A stretch of 64,000 nucleotides of DNA, taken from Roseateles_B sp041913905 (GTDB taxonomy: Bacteria > Pseudomonadota > Gammaproteobacteria > Burkholderiales > Burkholderiaceae_C). Positions 53,331-64,000 of this stretch are shown piece by piece. The stretch spans positions 26,839 through 90,838 of the forward strand of contig JAYSEK010000021.1 of assembly GCA_041913905.1 (NCBI GenBank). The letters are read 5' to 3'. Made by a program: the position numbers and the translations under genes. The notes beneath the pieces were generated by a model, which was not told where the DNA came from, did no database searches, and saw only the letters and a program-made list of their open reading frames with translations. The first letter of the stretch is position 1, and every line of letters starts with the position of its first letter.

Positions 53331-56300
53331 ATGGCGCAAACAACCCCCTATAGCTATACCGAGCGCAAGCGCATCCGCAAGAGCTTCGGCAAGCGCGAGA
53401 ACGTTCAGAACGTTCCCTATTTGCTGACCATGCAGAAGGACTCTTACGTCGCCTTCCTGCAAAAAGACGTTCCCCCTGCCAAACGCAAGCCTGAAGGCCT
53501 GCAGGCAGCCTTCCTCTCCGCCTTCCCGATCGTGTCGCACAACGGGTTCGTGGAGATGAAGTTCCTCGAATACAACATCGCCAAGCCGCCGTTCGACACC
53601 CGTGAGTGCCAGCAGCGCGGCCTGACCTATGCAGCGGCCGTGCGCGCCCGCCTGCAGATGATCATCTATGACCGTGAGAGCCCGCAGGCCAAGACGGTCA
53701 AGGAAATCAAGGAACAAGAGGTCTACATGGGCGAAGTGCCCCTGATGACCGATTACGGTTCCTTCATCGTCAATGGCACCGAGCGTGTCATCGTTTCGCA
53801 GCTGCACCGCTCGCCCGGCGTGTTCTTCGAGCACGACAAGGGCAAGACCCACTCGTCCGGCAAGCTGCTGTTCTCGGCCCGCATCATTCCCTACCGCGGC
53901 TCGTGGCTGGACTTCGAGTTCGACCCGAAGGACATCCTGTACTTCCGCGTCGACCGCCGCCGCAAGATGCCGGTCACTATCCTGCTCAAGGCCATCGGCC
54001 TGAATCCCGAGCAGATCCTGGCCCACTTCTTCGTGTTCGACAACTTCCGTCTGATGGACTCCGGTGCCCAGATGGAATTCGTGGCCGACCGCCTGAAGGG
54101 TGAAGTCGCCCGCTTTGACATCACGGACAAGAGCGGCAACGTGCTGGTCGAAAAGGACAAGCGCATCACCGCCCGCCACGTGCGCCAGCTGGAGCAGACC
54201 GGCACCCAGCACGTCACCGTGCCCGAGGACTTCCTGATCGGCCGTGTGCTGGCCAAGAACATGGTCGACGGCGACACCGGCGAGATCATCGCCAAGGCCA
54301 ACGACGAGCTGACCGACTCGCTGCTGAAGAAGCTGCGCGCCGCCGGCATCAAGGACATCCAGTGCCTGTACACCAACGAGCTGGATGAAGGCGCCTACAT
54401 CAGCCAGACCCTGGCCCTGGATGAGACCACCGAGCAGCTGGCTGCCCGCGTCGCCATCTACCGCATGATGCGCCCCGGCGAGCCGCCGACGGAAGACGCC
54501 GTCGAGGCCCTGTTCAACCGCCTGTTCTACAGCGAAGACACCTACGATCTGTCGCGCGTCGGCCGGATGAAGTTCAACGCCCGCGTGGGCCGCGACACGC
54601 CGGAAGGCAACATGACCCTGTCGAACGAGGACATCCTCGACGTGGTCAAGATCCTGGTCGAGCTGCGCAACGGCCGCGGTGAAGTCGATGACATCGACCA
54701 CCTGGGCAACCGTCGCGTGCGCTGCGTGGGCGAACTGGCCGAGAACCAGTACCGCTCGGGCCTGGCCCGCATCGAGAAGGCCGTGAAGGAGCGTCTGGGC
54801 CAGGCAGAGACCGAAGCCCTGATGCCGCACGACCTGATCAACTCCAAGCCGATTTCCGCGGCTCTGAAGGAGTTCTTCGGTGCCTCGCAGCTGTCCCAGT
54901 TCATGGACCAGACCAACCCCCTGTCCGAGATCACGCACAAGCGTCGCGTCTCGGCCCTGGGCCCGGGCGGTCTGACCCGTGAGCGCGCCGGCTTCGAAGT
55001 CCGTGACGTGCACCCCACCCACTACGGCCGCGTCTGCCCGATCGAAACGCCGGAAGGCCCGAACATCGGTCTGATCAACTCGCTGGCGCTGTACGCCCAG
55101 CTGAACGAGTACGGCTTCCTGGAGACGCCCTACCGTCGCGTGGTCGACGGCAAGGTGACCAACCAGATCGACTACCTGTCCGCCATCGAGGAAGGCAAGT
55201 ACGTCATCGCCCAGGCCAATGCCACCCTGAACAAGGAAGGCCAACTGGTCGACGAACTGGTGTCCGCCCGTGAGAACGGCGAATCGGTGCTGACCTCGCC
55301 CGAGCGCATCCAGTACATGGACGTGGCGCCGACGCAGATCGTGTCCGTCGCGGCCTCGCTGGTGCCCTTCCTGGAGCACGATGACGCGAACCGCGCACTG
55401 ATGGGCGCCAACATGCAGCGTCAGGCTGTGCCGACCCTGCGCCCCGAAAAGGCCTTCGTCGGTACCGGCGTGGAGCGCGTGGCGGCCAAGGACTCGGGCA
55501 CCGTCGTGACGGCCCGCCGCGGCGGCGTCGTGGACTACGTCGACACCAACCGCATCGTGATCCGCGTCAACGACGAGGAAACGGTGGCCGGTGAAGTCGG
55601 CGTCGACATCTACAACCTGATCAAGTACCAGCGTTCCAACCAGAACACCAACATCCACCAGCGCCCGATCGTCCAGCGCGGCGACCGCATCGCCAAGGGG
55701 GACGTGATCGCCGACGGTGCCTCCACCGATCTCGGCGAGCTGGCCCTGGGCCAGAACATGCTGGTCGCGTTCATGCCCTGGAACGGCTACAACTTCGAAG
55801 ATTCGATCCTGATCTCCGAACGCGTGGTGGCCGAAGACCGCTACACCTCGATCCACATCGAGGAACTGGTGGTCATGGCCCGCGACACCAAGCTGGGCTC
55901 TGAAGAAATCACCCGCGACATCCCGAACCTGTCCGAGCAGCAGCTGGCTCGCCTGGATGAGTCCGGCATTGTCTACATCGGCGCGGAAGTCGGCCCCGGC
56001 GACGTGCTGGTCGGCAAGGTGACCCCGAAGGGCGAAACCACCCTGACCCCGGAAGAGAAGCTGCTGCGCGCCATCTTCGGCGAGAAGGCGTCCGACGTGA
56101 AGGACACCTCGCTGCGCGTGGACCAGGGCACCTCCGGCACCGTCATCGACGTGCAGGTCTTCACCCGCGAAGGCATCCAGCGCGACAAGCGCGCCCAGCA
56201 GATCATCGACGATGAACTGAAGCGCTTCCGCCTGGACCTGAACGACCAGCTGCGCATCGTGGAGGCCGACGCCTTCGACCGTATCGAGAAGCTGCTGACC

Positions 56301-57452
56301 GGCAAGGTCGCCAACGGCGGTCCGAAGAAGATCGCCAAGGGCACGGTCATCACCAAGGAGTACCTGGCCGAGGTCGAGAAGTTCCACTGGTTCGACATCC
56401 GTCCCGCCGAGGACGAGGTCGCCAACCAGCTGGAATCGATCAAGAACTCGCTGGAGCAGACCCGCCACAGCTTCGATCTCGCCTTCGAAGAGAAGCGCAA
56501 GAAGCTGACGCAGGGCGACGAGCTGCCCGCCGGCGTGCTGAAGATGGTCAAGGTCTACCTGGCCGTCAAGCGCCGCCTGCAGCCTGGCGACAAGATGGCC
56601 GGCCGCCACGGCAACAAGGGTGTCGTGTCCAAGATCACCCCGATCGAAGACATGCCCTACATGGCCGACGGTACGCCTGCCGACATCGTGCTGAACCCGC
56701 TGGGCGTCCCCTCGCGGATGAACGTGGGTCAGGTTCTGGAAGTGCACCTGGGCTGGGCCGGCAAGGGTATCGGCCAGCGCATCGGCGACATGCTCCAGCA
56801 GCATGCGGCCGCCAGCGAGCTGCGCAAGTTCCTGGATGAGCTCTACAACCAGAGCGGCGGCAAGCCCGAGAACCTGGACGAGCTCAGCGACAAGGAAATC
56901 GTCGAGATGGCGCAGAACCTGTCCAAGGGCGTGCCTTTCGCGACCCCGGTGTTCGACGGCGCCAAGGAAGAAGAAATCCGCGGCATGCTGAAGCTGGCCT
57001 ACCCGGACGACATCGCTGCCCGCAAGGGTCTGACCGAGAGCCGTACCCAGGCCTACCTGTACGACGGCCGCACCGGCGAGCGCTTCGAGCGTCCGACCAC
57101 CGTGGGCTACATGCACGTGCTGAAGCTGCACCACCTGGTGGACGACAAGATGCACGCCCGTTCGACCGGCCCGTACTCGCTCGTCACGCAGCAGCCGCTG
57201 GGTGGTAAGGCGCAGTTCGGTGGTCAGCGCTTCGGTGAAATGGAAGTGTGGGCCCTGGAAGCCTATGGCGCGTCCTACGTGCTGCAGGAAATGCTGACCG
57301 TGAAGTCCGATGACGTGAACGGCCGTACCAAGGTCTACGAGAACATCGTCAAGGGCGAGCACGCCATCGACGCCGGCATGCCGGAGTCGTTCAACGTGCT
57401 GGTGAAGGAAATCCGTTCGCTCGGTATCGACATCGAGCTCGAGCGCAACTAA
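53331..57452 (+). CDS. rpoB: DNA-directed RNA polymerase subunit beta
   Basis: A 1373-residue catalytic subunit. The ATG at 53331 gives MAQTTPYSYTERKRIRKSFG, the usual start, behind CGGAG. The rifampicin region (FGASQLSQFMDQTNPLSEIT, then HKRRVSALGPGGLTRERAGF) shows none of the classical resistance substitutions. The C-terminal part with GGKAQFGGQRFGEMEVWALE is intact. It is followed after 21 nt by rpoC. Confidence 0.99.
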   Translation: MAQTTPYSYTERKRIRKSFGKRENVQNVPYLLTMQKDSYVAFLQKDVPPAKRKPEGLQAAFLSAFPIVSHNGFVEMKFLEYNIAKPPFDTRECQQRGLTYAAAVRARLQMIIYDRESPQAKTVKEIKEQEVYMGEVPLMTDYGSFIVNGTERVIVSQLHRSPGVFFEHDKGKTHSSGKLLFSARIIPYRGSWLDFEFDPKDILYFRVDRRRKMPVTILLKAIGLNPEQILAHFFVFDNFRLMDSGAQMEFVADRLKGEVARFDITDKSGNVLVEKDKRITARHVRQLEQTGTQHVTVPEDFLIGRVLAKNMVDGDTGEIIAKANDELTDSLLKKLRAAGIKDIQCLYTNELDEGAYISQTLALDETTEQLAARVAIYRMMRPGEPPTEDAVEALFNRLFYSEDTYDLSRVGRMKFNARVGRDTPEGNMTLSNEDILDVVKILVELRNGRGEVDDIDHLGNRRVRCVGELAENQYRSGLARIEKAVKERLGQAETEALMPHDLINSKPISAALKEFFGASQLSQFMDQTNPLSEITHKRRVSALGPGGLTRERAGFEVRDVHPTHYGRVCPIETPEGPNIGLINSLALYAQLNEYGFLETPYRRVVDGKVTNQIDYLSAIEEGKYVIAQANATLNKEGQLVDELVSARENGESVLTSPERIQYMDVAPTQIVSVAASLVPFLEHDDANRALMGANMQRQAVPTLRPEKAFVGTGVERVAAKDSGTVVTARRGGVVDYVDTNRIVIRVNDEETVAGEVGVDIYNLIKYQRSNQNTNIHQRPIVQRGDRIAKGDVIADGASTDLGELALGQNMLVAFMPWNGYNFEDSILISERVVAEDRYTSIHIEELVVMARDTKLGSEEITRDIPNLSEQQLARLDESGIVYIGAEVGPGDVLVGKVTPKGETTLTPEEKLLRAIFGEKASDVKDTSLRVDQGTSGTVIDVQVFTREGIQRDKRAQQIIDDELKRFRLDLNDQLRIVEADAFDRIEKLLTGKVANGGPKKIAKGTVITKEYLAEVEKFHWFDIRPAEDEVANQLESIKNSLEQTRHSFDLAFEEKRKKLTQGDELPAGVLKMVKVYLAVKRRLQPGDKMAGRHGNKGVVSKITPIEDMPYMADGTPADIVLNPLGVPSRMNVGQVLEVHLGWAGKGIGQRIGDMLQQHAAASELRKFLDELYNQSGGKPENLDELSDKEIVEMAQNLSKGVPFATPVFDGAKEEEIRGMLKLAYPDDIAARKGLTESRTQAYLYDGRTGERFERPTTVGYMHVLKLHHLVDDKMHARSTGPYSLVTQQPLGGKAQFGGQRFGEMEVWALEAYGASYVLQEMLTVKSDDVNGRTKVYENIVKGEHAIDAGMPESFNVLVKEIRSLGIDIELERN

Positions 57453-57473
57453 GAGACGGAACAGGAGAAACAC

Positions 57474-61697
<4,224 letters not shown>

Positions 61698-61742
61698 GGC
61701 AGGCCGCGAGGGCCGGGGCCACCCGGCCTGCGCCCCGACAAG

Positions 61743-61773
61743 CCGCCGCACCCGCAAGGGGCGGCGGTTTTTT
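61743..61773 (+). terminator. rho-independent terminator of the rpoBC operon
   Basis: CCGCCGC (61743-61749) and CCC (61751-61753) pair with GGG and GCGGCGG (61758-61767) around GCAA with a one-base bulge, followed by six T residues. Confidence 0.9.
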
Positions 61774-61781
61774 CTTGGCCG

Positions 61782-62336
61782 CTACGTTCCTTGGCTGGCG
61801 TCTGCGGCTGACCGACCTTCGGCCGTGGGCTGTAGCTGTTGCAACCACTGCTCAGGCCGCAGGATGGCCAGGCCGTGCTTGCGAGCGCGCTTGGCCAGGG
61901 CCAGCACATCGCTGTCGCGGCTGATCAGGGCGTCGACCTTCTGGGCCAGCGCAAGGTCGATGAACTTCTGGTCATCCTTGTCCCGGCACTTCAGCAAAGG
62001 CGGGGGCAGAGCGCCGGCCAGCGGTTCCGGCATCTGGCACAGCCGGGCAAACACTGCTGCGATGGTCGCTGGATCCGGATTCCAGCGCGCCGCGACGCCT
62101 CGGGACAGCACGTGCAGCAACTCGTCTCGCATGGCGGCGCTACCGATCCAGGTCCAGCGGCCGGCTTCGATAGGGTCGACCAGTGCACGGATGGCGGGGT
62201 CTCGGAAGACCAGCCATTCCATGACCACTTGGGTGTCCAGCACCAGCTTGGGCACGCGTGCGGTTGTCGTCGCTGCCGTTTCGGCGCAGTCGACGGCGGA
62301 GATGGCTGGGGGCAACAGGGAGGCGGGGCTGAGCAT
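61782..62336 (-). CDS. PIN-domain protein, putative ribonuclease toxin
   Basis: A 184-residue protein of the PIN (PilT N-terminal) fold. The acidic metal-binding residues are visible: Asp34 in KLVLDTQVVMEW, Glu72 in RDELLHVL, Asp121/Asp122 in KDDQKFIDLA, and Asp141/Asp143 in ISRDSDVLAL. PIN proteins are usually RNases, often toxins of VapC-like pairs. No antitoxin gene is visible on either side. Its start is uncertain; 62336 is chosen because further upstream the sequence enters the rpsL promoter region. It lies on the strand opposite the ribosomal genes, between rpoC and rpsL. Confidence 0.75.
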   Translation of the reverse strand: MLSPASLLPPAISAVDCAETAATTTARVPKLVLDTQVVMEWLVFRDPAIRALVDPIEAGRWTWIGSAAMRDELLHVLSRGVAARWNPDPATIAAVFARLCQMPEPLAGALPPPLLKCRDKDDQKFIDLALAQKVDALISRDSDVLALAKRARKHGLAILRPEQWLQQLQPTAEGRSAADASQGT

Positions 62337-62741
62337 GATCGGCGTACACGGCAGGGTGTTTGCAGAGAGCGGGCAGGGCGGACAGAGCGAGACCACGGTG
62401 CCGAAGCGGGGGCAAGTCGCGGGCGACGTGGGCTTGGCCCGGCGTGGCACCGGCCGCGACGCAGTGCGCATTTTCCGCGCAAACGCCCTGCCCATCGGGC
62501 TTCGCGGCCGGAGCGCTTGTGCAAAAGACGCCCGCTGGCATACAATCGAGGGCTCTCTAGTTGGTCTAGCTGCGCCCATCGAGGTGCAGACAGCTTGAAT
62601 TCAGCGTGCGGCGCTTTGGCGTTGCGCGCTTTTGTGCTTCCTTGTGAGGCGCAATTGACAGGATTCGGGCGGTGCTTTGCCAGGTGGCGAAGCGCGCCGG
62701 ACAGCCAGAGGTCTGTGACTTCAAACGGGAACAAGTTACTT
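62337..62741. other. upstream region of the str operon
   Basis: About 400 nt between the divergent PIN gene and rpsL. It holds the rpsL promoter at 62517-62546 and a leader of about 190 nt without an obvious terminator. No gene was found. Confidence 0.45.
62517..62546 (+). promoter_or_regulatory. promoter of the rpsL-rpsG-fusA operon
   Basis: TTGTGC (62517-62522), an 18-nt spacer and TACAAT (62541-62546), about 190 nt before rpsL. Confidence 0.6.
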
Positions 62742-63119
62742 ATGCCAACCATCAACCAACTCGTGCGCCAAGGTCGTGAGACCGAGGTCACGAAGTCCAA
62801 GTCGCCTGCCATGCAGGCTTGCCCCCAGCGTCGTGGCGTGTGCACCCGCGTGTACACCACGACCCCAAAGAAGCCGAACTCCGCTCTGCGTAAGGTTGCC
62901 AAGGTGCGCCTGACCAACGGCTTCGAGGTGATCTCCTACATCGGCGGCGAAGGTCACAACCTTCAAGAGCACAGCGTCGTGCTGGTGCGCGGCGGCCGTG
63001 TGAAGGATCTGCCGGGTGTGCGTTACCACATCGTCCGCGGTTCGCTGGATCTGCAAGGCGTCAAGGATCGCAAGCAGTCCCGCTCCAAGTACGGTGCAAA
63101 GCGCCCGAAGAAGGCTTAA
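62742..63119 (+). CDS. rpsL: 30S ribosomal protein S12
   Basis: A 125-residue decoding-centre protein. The ATG at 62742 gives MPTINQLVRQGRETEVTKSK. TTPKKPNSALRKVAKVRLTN and GRVKDLPGVRYH keep the lysines whose change gives streptomycin resistance, so this is the sensitive form. An upstream open frame in the same phase is not part of the gene. Confidence 0.98.
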   Translation: MPTINQLVRQGRETEVTKSKSPAMQACPQRRGVCTRVYTTTPKKPNSALRKVAKVRLTNGFEVISYIGGEGHNLQEHSVVLVRGGRVKDLPGVRYHIVRGSLDLQGVKDRKQSRSKYGAKRPKKA

Positions 63120-63293
63120 TTGAGTTGTCACGACCGGCCGTCAGGCTCTGGTCGGATGTTTTTGCGGAGCGCATGACCCTGTTGAGGGCACAGCGGCCGA
63201 GTAAGTGGATGATCCGAATGCGTGATCGTCCCCGGTTGCGGCAGATGGCAGCGAGCCATTGCCAGACCAACTGAAGCGAAGAAGGAAATACCC

Positions 63294-63764
63294 ATGCCAC
63301 GTCGTCGCGAAGTACCCAAGCGCGAGATCCTGCCTGATCCCAAGTTCGGTAGCGTTGATCTGTCCAAGTTCATGAACGTCATCATGGAATCGGGCAAGAA
63401 GGCTGTCGCCGAGCGCATCATCTACGGCGCCCTCGAACAAGTCGAGAAGAAGGCCGGCAAGGATCCGCTGGAAGTGTTCATGACCGCCTTGAACAACGTG
63501 AAGCCCATGGTCGAAGTGAAGTCCCGCCGTGTCGGCGGTGCGAACTACCAAGTTCCCGTGGAAGTTCGCCCCGTCCGCCGGATGGCTCTGGCCATGCGCT
63601 GGCTGAAGGAATCGGCCCGCAAGCGTGGTGAGAAGTCCATGGCCCAGCGCCTGGCCAACGAACTGCTGGAGGCCTCGGAAGGCCGCGGCGGCGCCATGAA
63701 GAAGCGTGACGAAGTCCACCGTATGGCTGACGCCAACAAGGCGTTCTCGCACTTCCGCTTCTAA
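63294..63764 (+). CDS. rpsG: 30S ribosomal protein S7
   Basis: A 156-residue protein that organises the head of the small subunit and represses the str operon in other bacteria. MPRRREVPKREILPDPKFGS and RRVGGANYQVPVEVRPVRRM are typical. The ATG at 63294 follows GAAGGAAAT. The 174-nt gap after rpsL may hold the S7-binding site, but I could not define one. Confidence 0.98.
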   Translation: MPRRREVPKREILPDPKFGSVDLSKFMNVIMESGKKAVAERIIYGALEQVEKKAGKDPLEVFMTALNNVKPMVEVKSRRVGGANYQVPVEVRPVRRMALAMRWLKESARKRGEKSMAQRLANELLEASEGRGGAMKKRDEVHRMADANKAFSHFRF

Positions 63765-63833
63765 ACACGACTTTTCTGGCCGCCTCGGGTTTCTACTGAC
63801 CCGCTGGCGGCTCACTGCATCTGGAGCAAGATC

Positions 63834-64000
63834 ATGGCCCGCAAGACCCCCATCGAGCGCTACCGCAATATCGGTATTTCGGCGCACATCGATGCCGGCA
63901 AGACCACGACGACCGAGCGCATCCTGTACTACACCGGTGTGAACCACAAGATCGGTGAAGTGCATGATGGCGCCGCCACCATGGACTGGATGGAGCAGGA
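63834..64000 (+). CDS. fusA: elongation factor G, N-terminal part (runs off the right edge)
   Basis: The first 55 codons of the translocase GTPase are present. [20 protein letters not shown] is followed by the G1 motif [13 protein letters not shown] and [14 protein letters not shown], the standard start of EF-G. It follows rpsG after 69 nt in the normal str operon order. A CTGGAG ribosome binding site is present. Confidence 0.97.

Noticed and set aside
61839..62741. The long in-frame extension upstream of rpsL
   Set aside because: S12 has a fixed length of about 125 residues. The extension covers the promoter and is antisense to the PIN-domain gene.

Overview
The window is GC-rich, densely coded bacterial chromosome. 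The block tuf-tRNA-Trp-secE-nusG-rplKAJL-rpoBC-rpsL-rpsG-fusA, the dispersed trp genes (trpE-trpG-trpD-trpC with ltaE and ung interspersed), the RNA polymerase lengths (RpoB about 1373 aa, RpoC 1407 aa) and the TonB receptor/halogenase style of sugar uptake all point to a betaproteobacterium of the order Burkholderiales, probably near the Roseateles/Rubrivivax/Leptothrix group. The order is an inference from gene order and protein character; the genus is a guess.

Layout. (1) 1-11.4 kb is accessory: the start of an MNT-type nucleotidyltransferase running off the left edge, a DUF2845 exported protein, a large winged-helix/nSTAND/TPR ATPase with a coupled small protein, a decayed BrnA-like antitoxin, a three-gene set of two orphan solute-binding proteins plus a histidine kinase, a cysteine-rich unknown and an XRE regulator. 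Three copies of a CAAGACCTGACCCC repeat lie in this stretch. (2) 11.4-20.1 kb holds a low-molecular-weight tyrosine phosphatase, a diguanylate cyclase, a pseudouridine catabolic set (MFS-psuK-psuG) with a palindromic operator, a PstS-like protein with a porin, gph, and a chalcone-isomerase-like protein. (3) 20.2-27.5 kb is the tryptophan operon with a Trp-Pro-Trp leader peptide and an attenuator hairpin. It carries extra genes: a CTP-synthase-like amidotransferase, threonine aldolase, a membrane protein and ung. (4) 27.8-38.1 kb is an N-acetylglucosamine (GlcNAc)/chitin-derivative operon: kinase, GntR regulator, nagA, SIS deaminase, GH3 hexosaminidase, MFS transporter, GH16, NagX-like protein and a tryptophan-halogenase-like flavoprotein.

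(5) 38.2-44.2 kb is the most interesting part: a compact class I lanthipeptide locus with a full-length LanB dehydratase, a LanC cyclase and three cysteine-rich precursor peptides. The precursors share the leader motif LSTTSVR and have cores built from (Ser/Thr)-x-x-Cys-Pro-Pro-Ala repeats. It sits between the halogenase gene and a convergent TonB-dependent receptor. A direct-repeat motif TGGTW-N6-TGGTAT occurs three times before the GlcNAc kinase, once before the lanthipeptide operon and twice before the TonB receptor. This suggests that one regulator, probably the GntR protein encoded here, ties GlcNAc sensing to both uptake and peptide production.

(6) 47.3-64 kb is the core translation/transcription block: tRNA-Tyr, -Gly, -Thr, tuf, tRNA-Trp, secE, nusG, rplK, rplA, rplJ, rplL, rpoB, rpoC, then an inserted PIN-domain gene on the opposite strand, rpsL, rpsG and the start of fusA. 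Structured leaders before rplK and rplJ and a 126-nt imperfect palindrome between rplL and rpoB are probable control or processing elements.

All calls come from reading the sequence. No database search was run.
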